This document shows positions 1 through 7,368 of a stretch of DNA of 9,628 nt, one piece after another. Each line of letters opens with the position of its first letter. Position 1 is the first letter of the stretch. Location of the stretch: positions 1-9,628 of the forward strand of contig CAZJLO010000062.1 of NCBI GenBank assembly GCA_964547105.1. The letters run 5' to 3'. The notes under the pieces are model-generated. The model saw only the letters and a list, made by a program, of their open reading frames with translations. It made no database searches and was not told the origin of the DNA. Made by a program: the position numbers and the translations under genes. The stretch is from RXOA01 sp964547105 (GTDB lineage: Bacteria; Bipolaricaulota; Bipolaricaulia; UBA7950; UBA9294).

Positions 1-63
1 GGCCATCGCGCCGTCGACGATGGCAACGCGTTGGTTCTTGAGAACGGTCTCAATCGGGTTCAT
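1..63 (-). CDS. mmuM: Homocysteine S-methyltransferase, N-terminal 21 codons only (cut by window edge)
   Basis: The minus strand reads MNPIETVLKNQRVAIVDGAM and then A at the window edge. This matches the start of the homocysteine S-methyltransferase family (Pfam S-methyl_trans), whose first beta strand ends in LDGAMATELE or similar. Family members transfer a methyl group from S-methylmethionine or S-adenosylmethionine to homocysteine, giving methionine in the cytoplasm. The zinc-binding cysteines lie near the C-terminus and are outside the window. The ATG at 63 was chosen because GGAG stands about five bases upstream and the peptide begins where the family usually begins. The frame stays open upstream to an ATG at 171, but that extension is not family-like. 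The gene is divergent from the beta-helix gene. The family call rests on 21 residues; BhmT-like or MetH N-terminal domains share the same opening motif. Confidence 0.6.
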   Translation of the reverse strand, partial: MNPIETVLKNQRVAIVDGAMA

Positions 64-442
64 CCTGCTCCTTCCGCCAAGACAGTCATCAGGGAGTTCC
101 GGGGACATCATACCGAACTCGATGATTTCGGACCTGGCTTCTTCGGACAAAGCACCCGGCCTGTAGCGCATTCGAGTTGAATCAAGAACCGCTCATCTCC
201 CATCTGCCTTCCCGTCTGTGTGTTCTGCCTGATGATGGCGACGGATGCCTCGGGCGATTTCGCCGATGCCGAGGTTAAAGACCTCCCCTACTCCCTCCAT
301 CCCGCTTGACACGCGTGGAGGAGGGTTCATACACTCCCTACTAATTCGAGAGCGCTTCATACCGTAATGGATGTTTTCGTTTCGTCGCTCTTCACCTCCG
401 CTGCTCGAAGTGCAGCTCAGAAAAGCAACGGAGGTGGGCAGA
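64..442. other. Divergent intergenic region
   Basis: This spacer separates the methyltransferase start from the beta-helix start. It holds the plus-strand promoter described separately (306-333). It also has a short inverted repeat GAGGT/ACCTC at 271-285, and CCCTCC (293-298) facing GGAGGG (320-325) across the -35 box, a possible operator. On the minus strand, the frame of the methyltransferase remains open back to a TGA near position 196, with an ATG at 171. A 27-codon plus-strand ORF from ATG 367 to TAG 450 overlaps the GTG start at 443, but it has no ribosome binding site. I see no RNA gene or riboswitch that I can name. Confidence 0.4.
306..333 (+). promoter_or_regulatory. Sigma70-type promoter for the beta-helix gene
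   Basis: A perfect TTGACA -35 box at 306-311 is followed after 16 bases by CATACA at 328-333, which matches the central ATA of the TATAAT consensus. Transcription would start near 340, leaving a leader of about 100 bases before the GTG at 443. The spacing and the intact -35 support the call; the -10 is weak. Confidence 0.45.
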
Positions 443-3103
443 GTGCATAGGGAGGCATCATCTTGGAGCCGTCACAAGTTGACGGCATGTTGGATCGCAC
501 TGATTTGCATCCTTGCCATCGCGGGGATCGGCGCTTGGGCACAGATGGACGCTGTCCTCAACACGGCATCGGGGAGAACGTTCGCCTCGATTCAGGAGGC
601 GGTGGACGACAGCGAAACGCACAACGGTGACCTGATTGAGGTCGATTCGGACCTGTATGACTCGGGACTTGAGCCGGCGTGGGATCCTGGTAGTCTGATC
701 TCCATCGACAAGAGCGTCACCATTCAATCCACGCTTGGCGCCAGTCATACCGTGATCGACGCCAGGGATCTCGGGACAGCGGTATCCCTCCATGCGGACG
801 ATATCTGCTTCGAGGGATTCACGATCATCAACACAACGGATGCAGCCGTTGTCTGCAGTGCGAATGGAGCCACTCTGACGGATCTCTACCTTGCTCCTGT
901 GGACGGCGACGGGTTCCTGCTCACCCCCGGGACCCGATGGGCTACAATCGAGGGAAACATCGTAGACGGCTCTGCCCATACCCCTTGCGTCCCGGATGTG
1001 GAATGGGCTGCGCTGCGCGCGCACTCCTCGAGCGACAATGTGATTAGGGGAAACGAGATCCGCCATACGTGCTTCGGGATCCACCTCGGAGGAGCCTCGA
1101 ACGACAACGTGATCCAGGGGAACAACCTGTGGGATTTCGGATGGGACGGAATCATTGTCCACAGCTCCTGCGGACCCGACGCCCATGCCCCAGGGGATCC
1201 CGCGCGCTCGCTGATCCTGAACAACACCGTCACGGGAGGCACCTGCGGAATCACCTGCGGCGGGAACATCGATGGCACAACGATCGACGGCAACTTCGTG
1301 AGTGACGTATCCGAGCACGGCATCCAGATCGCTCCTTCGGAGGATTGCTCCGGGTTTCCCGAAGGCAACCTCATTCTCAACAACATCCTGGAGAACTGCT
1401 GGATGGGTATTGATTTAGAGGAAACGGCGCAATGCTCTGTGGAAAACAACGAAGTCACTGGGGCGGAGCACTGCGGAATCGCTGTCCAGCGAAGCACAGG
1501 GTGTCGTGTGTTCCAGAATGATGTCGGCGGTTGCACGGTTGGGGTGCACATCGTCGAATCCGACGGGTGCGACATCGAAGACAACACCCTATGGGATTGC
1601 AGCTGGCCCATGGAGCTGTACTTTTCCACACAGTGCCTTGCCACGCACAACACCGTCCTTGGAGCAACCTGGGACGGAATCCGTTTGGAGGGTGCAGTCC
1701 GCGACAACTGCATCATCGAGAACTGGATCTATGACTGCGAAGGTGCCGGGCTTGCGATCGAGGAGTCCCCGGATGGCCTTACGAGTACCGAGTTTCGGCA
1801 GAACATTGTCGAGAATTGTGCTTTCGGTATGTTCCTCGGCGGGCAAGGAAACACCGTGGAAGGCAACGCTTTCACGAATTACAGCAGGACAGGGATGCAG
1901 ATACTCGGATCGGATCATGTCGTAGCCGACAACACGTTCACCGGCACAATGGAGTCTCGTACGGGAATCTTCGTCATCGGGGATCTCGATTTCCCGGACG
2001 AACAAGGAACGCGGCTTCTGATCGAGGGGAACACAATCTCCACCGGCTTCCGCGGGATCATCCTCTACATGGCGCGTGACAACGAGGTCCGCGGGAATGT
2101 GATTTCGGGCCACAGCGGCCGGGGTATCATGCTCAGCCTTGCTGATGACAACACGATCGAGGCCAACGTCGTCACAGAGAATGGTTGCGGCTTCACGATT
2201 CCGTGGTTCGATGCTGCGAACAACACGGTCACCGACAACACGCTGACCGGAAACATCAATGGTGCGGTGTTCACGTCGGCGCCATCGTCGTTCTTCCAAA
2301 CGAGCCAGGAATGGACCCCCATCACGGATTCCTTAGGAAACGTGTACCAGGGGAACCTTCCGGCTCTGCTGACCTCATGCGCCATCCCGGAGGCAGTTGC
2401 ACTCGATGTCAAGCCGTGTTCGTGCCCGAACCCGTTCAACACAACGGATCGAGGCGTTCTGCCGGTTGCCATCCTCGGATCGGCCGAACTCAACGTGCGC
2501 GACATTGACTCCTCTTCACTGACGTTGGCCGGAGTCCCGCTGCTTCGTGATGCGTACGAAGACGTGGCAGCACCGTATGAACCATGGATCGGAAAAGTAG
2601 GCGTCGAGGACTGCACCACAGCCGGACCCGACGGCTTTGAGGACCTGGTTCTGAAGTTCAGGGCAGAAGAGATCATGGCTGCGTTGGGTCCCGTGTTTGA
2701 TCGCGAGGTCGTTGTGATCGAGTTGAACGGATTCCTGTTCGATGGCACGCCCATCGTCGGTGAGGATGTGATTCGCATTCTCGATGCGGACACTCACTCG
2801 ATGATGGAAGCTGAGCCGCCTTTGCTGCGGATCATGGCCGCCCCCAACCCTGTCGAGCAGTCGGGGGTCACCTTCTGGGTCGACGGAGTCGATGCCGCAC
2901 AAATCTCAATCCAGATCTTGGACCTTTCCGGGCGAGAGGTCTTCGCAAGCGGTATGCAGCTGGGGGTATCCTTCCATTGGTCGCTCATCAACAACCAGGG
3001 GAATCGCGTACCCAATGGCGTGTATCTATGCCACGTCACCGCGGTGGACACGTTCGGTGAGATCATTCAGACGGAAGTGAAGCCCATCGCAGTGATCCAG
3101 TAG
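443..3103 (+). CDS. Secreted right-handed parallel beta-helix protein with C-terminal FlgD-like / sorting-like domain
   Basis: This 886-residue protein (910 if begun at the ATG at 371) is probably exported. I prefer the GTG at 443 because GGAGG lies eight bases upstream, whereas the ATG at 371 has no ribosome binding site. The GTG start also yields a normal signal peptide: basic residues, hydrophobic segment 13-30, and likely cleavage after AWA at residue 33. Residues about 45-640 are repeated beta-helix turns of the NosD/PbH1 type, with many N-x-I/V..N and G-I-x-L units, beginning with a typical SIQEAVDD element. A second domain (about 647-785) carries VALDVKP, RGVLPVAILGS and DGFEDLVLKF, a module often attached to environmental surface proteins. 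The last 95 residues (PNPVEQ..., LSGREV, NGVYLCHV) resemble a FlgD Ig-like or type A sorting domain. Such proteins may bind or cleave polysaccharide, or be structural. No catalytic site can be assigned. The helix part is unusually rich in cysteine. Confidence 0.85.
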   Translation: MHREASSWSRHKLTACWIALICILAIAGIGAWAQMDAVLNTASGRTFASIQEAVDDSETHNGDLIEVDSDLYDSGLEPAWDPGSLISIDKSVTIQSTLGASHTVIDARDLGTAVSLHADDICFEGFTIINTTDAAVVCSANGATLTDLYLAPVDGDGFLLTPGTRWATIEGNIVDGSAHTPCVPDVEWAALRAHSSSDNVIRGNEIRHTCFGIHLGGASNDNVIQGNNLWDFGWDGIIVHSSCGPDAHAPGDPARSLILNNTVTGGTCGITCGGNIDGTTIDGNFVSDVSEHGIQIAPSEDCSGFPEGNLILNNILENCWMGIDLEETAQCSVENNEVTGAEHCGIAVQRSTGCRVFQNDVGGCTVGVHIVESDGCDIEDNTLWDCSWPMELYFSTQCLATHNTVLGATWDGIRLEGAVRDNCIIENWIYDCEGAGLAIEESPDGLTSTEFRQNIVENCAFGMFLGGQGNTVEGNAFTNYSRTGMQILGSDHVVADNTFTGTMESRTGIFVIGDLDFPDEQGTRLLIEGNTISTGFRGIILYMARDNEVRGNVISGHSGRGIMLSLADDNTIEANVVTENGCGFTIPWFDAANNTVTDNTLTGNINGAVFTSAPSSFFQTSQEWTPITDSLGNVYQGNLPALLTSCAIPEAVALDVKPCSCPNPFNTTDRGVLPVAILGSAELNVRDIDSSSLTLAGVPLLRDAYEDVAAPYEPWIGKVGVEDCTTAGPDGFEDLVLKFRAEEIMAALGPVFDREVVVIELNGFLFDGTPIVGEDVIRILDADTHSMMEAEPPLLRIMAAPNPVEQSGVTFWVDGVDAAQISIQILDLSGREVFASGMQLGVSFHWSLINNQGNRVPNGVYLCHVTAVDTFGEIIQTEVKPIAVIQ

Positions 3104-3288
3104 CACGGGCGATGCAATCACGAGAAAAGAGCGGGCGCGTCATGCGTCCGCTCTTTGTCGTTTGGTGCAATCATTGCACATATGCCAGCAGCGAAGACAA
3201 CTGCGGATCAGCCAAGCCGCGCAACGGCGACACACACAGGGTCTGTCCCCCAACGGTAGGTCGCCTGCGGCGGCCTGGGCGCCGGGAA
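3104..3288. other. Convergent intergenic region
   Basis: Besides the terminator hairpin, this stretch contains a perfect small palindrome, GTGCAA-tca-TTGCAC, at 3165-3179. The octamer TGCAATCA occurs twice, at 3113-3120 and 3166-3173, on either side of the terminator. The motif GGGTCTGTCCC lies near 3239-3249; similar short motifs occur in dispersed genomic repeats. No coding sequence is convincing here. Confidence 0.4.
3126..3156. terminator. Bidirectional intrinsic terminator
   Basis: A 13-base-pair stem (AAAGAGCGG pairing with CCGCTCTTT, then one G-U and three more pairs) closes a five-base loop. It begins 22 bases after the beta-helix stop codon. On the plus strand the stem ends in CTCTTTGTCGTTT; on the minus strand it ends in CTCTTTTCTC. 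It can therefore stop transcription from both the beta-helix gene and the convergent DUF885 gene. The T tracts are short, but the stem is strong. Confidence 0.8.
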
Positions 3289-5145
3289 TCATGCCCCGGC
3301 GAGGGTTGCAGCGATCCACTCGTCGATGATCCGCTCCAGCGTGGTGAACGGGACGGCGCCGTGCAGAAGAACGGCATCGTGGAACGCGCGGATGTCGAAC
3401 GCGTCGCCAAGTGCATCCATCGCCCGCTGCCTCAGCTCCACCAGCATGACGTACCCCATGCCGATCGTCACCTGGCCGGGGTAGCCGTCGTAGTGCATCT
3501 GACGTGAAGAGGATTCGTTGCGACCGGTCGCCTCGCGGCTGTAGCTTTGCGCCTGTGCCCACGTCCAACCCATCGCGTTCAGTCCGGTGTCGGTGACCAA
3601 GCGAACAAGGCGCGCCAGCTCGAGCCGCTTCTGACACAGCCCGCCCAGCGGATCGTCCTGATACACGCCCATCTCCGCGGCGAGCCGCTCAGCGTACAGC
3701 GCCCACCCTTCGACGTAGGCCTGGAACAGTGGGTGGCGGAAGTAGATGTTGCTAATGAGGATTAGGTCGCGCTGGAAGTCGGGCAGGTCGAGGTCGCGGC
3801 TGATGGCGATCTGGAAGTGGTGCCCTGGGATGCCTTCATGATGCATTAGCACGGGCTCATCATAGGCGGTATACGGGGTCATATTGAACAGGCTCGTCAC
3901 GATTTGGCCGGGTCCCGATTTGTCGATTGGCGGCTCTTGGTAGTACGCGGGCGGGGCGGCCGGATCAACCGTGATGACGAGATCGGACTCCGGAAGCGTC
4001 CCGAAGTATGAGGGCAGGAGCGGCTCCACCTCGTCGACATACGACTGGTATTCAGCGAGGAGCTCTTGCCCCTGGAGGATCGGCTGGTTCTCTTGGATGA
4101 TCCGCGCCTCGAGCTGGTCCATCGTCATCCCCTCGGGCCATCCGAGCACGTCGCACGCGTATGCCTTCATCTCGTTCTGCAGACGCGCGACCTCTCGCAG
4201 GCCGATGGCGTGGACCTCTTCTGGCGTCATCGGCTTGGTGATGTGGTGGGAAAGAACGTACCCGTAGTACTCGGCGGCACCGTCGTATTCCATCACGCCC
4301 ACCGCCGTTCCCCGCCCGGCCAGCGATGCGACGTAGTCACGAAATGCTCGGAAGGCGGGAACCAAATGCGTCTCGATCGCCGCAATCGCTTCATTCTGCA
4401 ATCGCCCCCGATCACTTCGGGAAAGGGCGGCCACGTCGGCGAGGCGATCGACGAAAGAGGTGTAGACAGGAAGCGAGCTCGCGATGACTCCGCCGGCAGC
4501 GTCGGGAGGGAACAGGTCGTCCAGCTCCATCAGCGTCATGTCGATTGCGTATTCGGTGGGGATAACGCCGGATGCCTCACGAGCGCGGTAGACATCGATC
4601 AGCTGCGCCATCCACGCGTCGATCCCCTCGATCCGGCGGATGTACGCCTGTGCGCTTGCCTCGTCATCGATCGGCAGCTCGGCCATCAGCTCTAATGCCA
4701 AGTTGTGCACGCCGTAGCTCGACATGCCGACCACGTAGTCCCAGTACGGATACTCCGCTCGCGCGATCAGATCCCGAAGGAACCACTCGTAGGCGTCAAA
4801 GATGATCCGCTCGCTTTGCGAGAGGTCTGCCGCATCGTACGCGTGCAGATCGTCCAGGATCTCGCGAACCAGGGCCGCACGAGCATCGACCTCCTGCAGG
4901 GAGATCTCGGTCCACACCGAGAAGTCTTCGACTCCGTAAGCTTCCGCGACAGACGACGCCCACAGAGAGTCCGGATCGCGCCGGATCAGCTCCGCATACG
5001 ACGCGTCGACAAACACACGCAGCGAAACTGTGTCTGTGTCCTCGGAAGCCGCCGTCGCAGCTCCTTCGGACGCGGATGTAGCGGCCCCGAACCCCAAGAG
5101 ACCGATGACGCAAACGCACAGAAACGTGAAGGCACGAGCCGACAT
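3289..5145 (-). CDS. DUF885 family exported metallohydrolase
   Basis: The 618-residue protein has the size and motifs of the DUF885 family, which are predicted zinc hydrolases related to metallopeptidases; few members have a known substrate. Residues 1-25 are a Sec signal peptide with a hydrophobic core at about 7-22 and likely cleavage after ATSA, so the enzyme should act outside the cytoplasmic membrane. No lipobox is seen. The key motif HEGIPGHH begins at H436, giving an HExxxxH arrangement (H436, E437, H442). It is followed by VEGWALY with E479, the likely third metal ligand. The C-terminal part (RMHYDGYPGQ-like region, GMGYVMLVELRQRA) also fits the family. The ATG at 5145 has AGGTG seven bases upstream. 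The gene stands alone, convergent with the beta-helix gene, and a bidirectional terminator lies beyond its stop. It is complete, with no frameshift. Peptidase or esterase activity is inference from the motif. Confidence 0.85.
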   Translation of the reverse strand: MSARAFTFLCVCVIGLLGFGAATSASEGAATAASEDTDTVSLRVFVDASYAELIRRDPDSLWASSVAEAYGVEDFSVWTEISLQEVDARAALVREILDDLHAYDAADLSQSERIIFDAYEWFLRDLIARAEYPYWDYVVGMSSYGVHNLALELMAELPIDDEASAQAYIRRIEGIDAWMAQLIDVYRAREASGVIPTEYAIDMTLMELDDLFPPDAAGGVIASSLPVYTSFVDRLADVAALSRSDRGRLQNEAIAAIETHLVPAFRAFRDYVASLAGRGTAVGVMEYDGAAEYYGYVLSHHITKPMTPEEVHAIGLREVARLQNEMKAYACDVLGWPEGMTMDQLEARIIQENQPILQGQELLAEYQSYVDEVEPLLPSYFGTLPESDLVITVDPAAPPAYYQEPPIDKSGPGQIVTSLFNMTPYTAYDEPVLMHHEGIPGHHFQIAISRDLDLPDFQRDLILISNIYFRHPLFQAYVEGWALYAERLAAEMGVYQDDPLGGLCQKRLELARLVRLVTDTGLNAMGWTWAQAQSYSREATGRNESSSRQMHYDGYPGQVTIGMGYVMLVELRQRAMDALGDAFDIRAFHDAVLLHGAVPFTTLERIIDEWIAATLAGA

Positions 5146-5192
5146 GATGACACCTCACTCATATTGGAGATGGCTCAAGACTACGCATCTGC

Positions 5193-5215
5193 GCCGCACG
5201 AGCCAATCGTGCGGC
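5193..5215. repeat. Perfect 9-bp inverted repeat upstream of the DUF885 gene
   Basis: GCCGCACGA and TCGTGCGGC form a perfect nine-base-pair stem around a five-base loop, about 48 bases before the DUF885 ATG. Neither strand has a T tract after it, so it is not a standard terminator. It could be an operator or a hairpin in the mRNA leader. A possible -35 box (TTGGCT, minus strand) overlaps the loop and one arm. Confidence 0.6.
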
Positions 5216-5232
5216 TACACGGCAGGCCATTG

Positions 5233-5250
5233 AGGGCAGTCGATTGCCCT
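5233..5250. repeat. Second inverted repeat upstream of the DUF885 gene
   Basis: AGGGCA and TGCCCT pair perfectly over six bases around a six-base loop, 17 bases from the stronger hairpin at 5193-5215. A third small palindrome, GTGA-tcg-TCAC, follows at 5270-5280. Together they suggest a structured leader or a regulator-binding region, though each alone could arise by chance. Confidence 0.4.
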
Positions 5251-5735
5251 GCTCGATGCGCCAGACAGGGTGATCGTCACGGCGGCTTAGTCGTTCGGGC
5301 TGGAGCACAACGATCCGCCATGGAAGCACGAGAAGGCGAGCTTCGATCTCGTGGGCGGGCTCATCGCTTCGCATTCGGAGCAGACACCGGGGAAGCCGCG
5401 GATTCGTCAAGATTGGTCGTCGATCGGAGAAGTAGGACGGAACAGCAGGGATTGCGACCTGACGTCAAACCCTCCGTCAATTGGATTCAACATTGAAGCT
5501 CTGGCCCCACTACAAGCAAGGCGAGAGATCTTCGGACATCACAAGACAAGATCCGTCTCCCTCCGGCTTGTGCGAGTCAGCGGGGAAATGCGTCACTGCA
5601 CGGACTGACCCTTCCAGCCTTGATGGACGGTCCCTTCGAATTGGATCCGCAAGGACCTCGCCACAATGGTTCGGTCCGGCTCGATGTGATCCGGAAAGAG
5701 GGCTCTGCCTCCTCGTGACCTGCAGACGGATACCG

Positions 5736-6233
5736 CTACCTTGCGTCTCGGGCGCGGCCAAGCCACCGGTGCACCGAGGCGGCGTACACGGCATATTCCT
5801 CGCCGAACTTGGCGGCGAGATACCTTTCCTCCGGCGCGATGAGAAGGTAGTGGCAAGCGGCGATAGCCGGCAGGAGAAGCGCCAACACCCAGGGCAGATT
5901 GAGTGCCAGAGCGATCCCCACCAGAAAGCAGATGCCGCCAAGGTAGAGGGGATTTCTTGAGACAGAGAAGACACCCGTGGCAACGATCTTGCTTGTGGGA
6001 AGCCCCGGGTCGGTCGGCTGGCCGTGCCGCGCAAACTCCCGACGTGCAAGCGCAACGAGAGCCACGCCCGCGATGATGAAGGCCGTCCCCGCAGGGATAA
6101 GGGCCAGGGCGAGGAACCCGCGGGGGAGCGAGAGAGGCACAGCCAGTTGCAGGGCGATGGCAGCAAGGAAAGGAATGCCAAACACCACCTCGAAGATCTG
6201 CCACCGGCGCCTGTGCGCAACATCTGTCGACAT
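5736..6233 (-). CDS. Isoprenylcysteine carboxyl methyltransferase family membrane protein (ICMT/PEMT-like)
   Basis: The 165-residue integral membrane protein belongs to the ICMT/PEMT-like methyltransferases, which use S-adenosylmethionine at the membrane. Hydrophobic segments lie at about 14-34, 40-62, 99-118 and 120-132. The family signature is clear: GVFSVSRNPLYLGG (87-100), then APEERYLAAKFGEEYAVY (133-150) and a final basic/tryptophan stretch. In the eukaryotic member Ste14 this C-terminal region binds the cofactor. The ATG at 6233 is preferred because GGTGA stands five bases upstream. Upstream in-frame ATGs at 6245 and 6311 would add residues with no hydrophobic or family character. The gene lies 186 bases downstream of a CPBP (Rce1-like) protease gene on the same strand. 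Bacterial relatives methylate varied lipids or small molecules, so the substrate is unknown. Protein-level confidence is good; functional confidence is low. Confidence 0.85.
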   Translation of the reverse strand: MSTDVAHRRRWQIFEVVFGIPFLAAIALQLAVPLSLPRGFLALALIPAGTAFIIAGVALVALARREFARHGQPTDPGLPTSKIVATGVFSVSRNPLYLGGICFLVGIALALNLPWVLALLLPAIAACHYLLIAPEERYLAAKFGEEYAVYAASVHRWLGRARDAR

Positions 6234-6419
6234 TCGGGTCACCATCCTTCGCACGCATTCCGCCTCGCGTCCGAGGCCAAGTCGCCCAACGCCCTTGGCC
6301 GTAACCCGCAACGCCTACGCCCGATCCCGATCCCAATCCCGATCCGAGAATCCCTCACACGACGCTGTCGGGTTGACGCCCGGGTTATGCCACCGCAAGA
6401 CCCATGATGAGGTCTCTTT
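6234..6419. other. Spacer between protease and methyltransferase genes
   Basis: The 186 bases between the two minus-strand genes contain no convincing terminator for the protease gene. They do contain a short tandem repeat of the hexamer CCCGAT (6320-6343). The two genes could share a transcript or have separate promoters; I find no strong promoter in the gap. Confidence 0.35.
6320..6343. repeat. Tandem hexamer repeat, four copies
   Basis: CCCGAT is repeated four times head to tail, with one copy changed to CCCAAT. It lies about 90 bases upstream of the methyltransferase start, outside any coding region. Such short tandem repeats can change copy number by slippage; whether this one affects expression is unknown. 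Confidence 0.6.
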
Positions 6420-7295
6420 TCACTCACGGGCCGATCGAGACGACCGGTAGAGGGACCTGGAGATCCGTCTCGACTCCTGACCCTTACCACGTTTGGCACG
6501 GCTCCGCACATGGTGCAGCATGAACAGAACCCCCACGATCAGCAGCAGCGTCTGATGGACCCACCAGCGTGTCTGAGCGACATCCGGTTCCATCACGATG
6601 GTGGGAAAGAGCGGAACAAGTGCATTGGCCGTGCCGTGCGCGATTACCGCCGAGATCGGCTTTCCCCCACAGGCCTTCATCACCCACGAGAAGAAGAAGC
6701 ACTGGCCGATCAACCCAATGGCGAACGCGGCAAGCGGCATGTACGTCTGTGAGGTCCCCGGCACGAGGAAGAGCGGGAGGTGCCACGCCGTCCACACCAA
6801 ACCCAGAACGACGTTTCCCCCCCATATCCCGAGCTTGGCTTCCATGGGCTCCAAGATGTAGCCACGCCACCCAATTTCCTCCTGACCGCCTCCCACGAGA
6901 ACCATCAGGAGCCACCAAACAGGGAACACTGACGCGCTCGGCAGAAGCATCGACAGCCTGTCATGCCCGAGCAGTTCCGGCACGTACCAGGCAACGACAT
7001 TGACTGCCGCAAGAACGGCGAAGATCGCGACCCAGACCTTCCATCCGAGCCTCACGGACAAGAAGGATTTCAAGAAGTCGATGAGCGCTTTGCGGCCCTT
7101 GAGCGTCCACACGGAGTAGCAGGCCCCGACGGCCGGGCCAAAGGCTCCGAGATAGGCCGTCGGCATCGCGATGATCGACCACGTACGCTCGTCCAATCGG
7201 AGAACGCCCAGGCCGGCGAGCACCAACGGCAACCAAATCAGCCAGGACCACAAGAAGCTGATCACGAAGAAACGCAGCGGAAGACGTTCGTTCAT
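6420..7295 (-). CDS. CPBP family intramembrane metalloprotease (Rce1/Abi-like)
   Basis: The 291-residue polytopic membrane protein carries all the conserved CPBP motifs. EExxxR is present as E139, E140 and R144 in GGQEEIGWRGYILEP. The second motif histidine is H172 in LVWTAWHLP. HxxxN is H220 and N224 in HGTANA. These residues form the active site of the intramembrane glutamate-type protease Rce1, which cuts the last three residues from prenylated CAAX proteins. Bacterial members act on varied membrane peptides or remain uncharacterised. Hydrophobic segments lie at about 9-30, 42-62, 85-105, 123-136, 157-178, 186-206 and 245-262. The last 29 residues are a cytosol-type tail rich in Arg and Ser. 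The ATG at 7295 has GGAG seven bases upstream; in-frame sequence upstream of it is arginine-rich and not family-like. The gene lies 73 bases after an unrecognised membrane-protein gene and before an ICMT-like gene, all on one strand. Confidence 0.88.
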   Translation of the reverse strand: MNERLPLRFFVISFLWSWLIWLPLVLAGLGVLRLDERTWSIIAMPTAYLGAFGPAVGACYSVWTLKGRKALIDFLKSFLSVRLGWKVWVAIFAVLAAVNVVAWYVPELLGHDRLSMLLPSASVFPVWWLLMVLVGGGQEEIGWRGYILEPMEAKLGIWGGNVVLGLVWTAWHLPLFLVPGTSQTYMPLAAFAIGLIGQCFFFSWVMKACGGKPISAVIAHGTANALVPLFPTIVMEPDVAQTRWWVHQTLLLIVGVLFMLHHVRSRAKRGKGQESRRISRSLYRSSRSARE

Positions 7296-7368
7296 CTGGA
7301 TTCTCCCACGGCGATCTCCAGCGCGACGGCGCAACGTGTTCGGCAAGAGCGGCGGCCTATGCCGTTCA

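Larger units (their letters stand above)
5146..5735. other. 590-base intergenic region upstream of the DUF885 gene
   Basis: No intact gene is supported. The part nearest the DUF885 start holds two hairpins, listed separately. A weak minus-strand promoter (TTGGCT, 17 bases, TAGTCT) would overlap the first hairpin. On the plus strand, about 5240-5470 has a protein-like composition, interrupted by a TAG at 5288, and may be a decayed gene fragment. Just beyond the methyltransferase stop at 5736, the minus strand can form a short bulged stem ending in CTCTTT (about 5695-5715), a weak terminator candidate. Confidence 0.4.

Noticed and set aside
458..2299. Long minus-strand ORFs opposite the beta-helix gene
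   Set aside because: They are antisense shadows with no ribosome binding sites or domains. The plus strand encodes clear beta-helix repeats.
443..2300. Repeated N-x-I/V motifs considered as a CRISPR-like or DNA repeat array
   Set aside because: The repetition is at protein level (beta-helix turns). The DNA units are diverged and have no constant repeat or spacer length.
4705..5496. 263-codon plus-strand ORF antisense to the DUF885 start and running into the spacer
   Set aside because: Its sequence is Arg/Asp/His-rich, as expected of the antisense frame of a high-GC gene, while the opposite strand encodes an intact family protein.
6351..6366. TCCCTCACACGACGCT resembles part of the Illumina TruSeq read 1 primer
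   Set aside because: It needs a one-base insertion and the bases on both sides do not match the primer. With only about 15 matching bases, chance is a fair explanation, unlike the exact 29-base match at 9101-9129.
6398..6420. AGACC/GGTCT hairpin followed by CTTTT near the end of the protease gene
   Set aside because: The T tract is on the plus strand, where no transcript needs to end, and the stem is only five pairs with an eight-base loop. It does not terminate the minus-strand protease gene.
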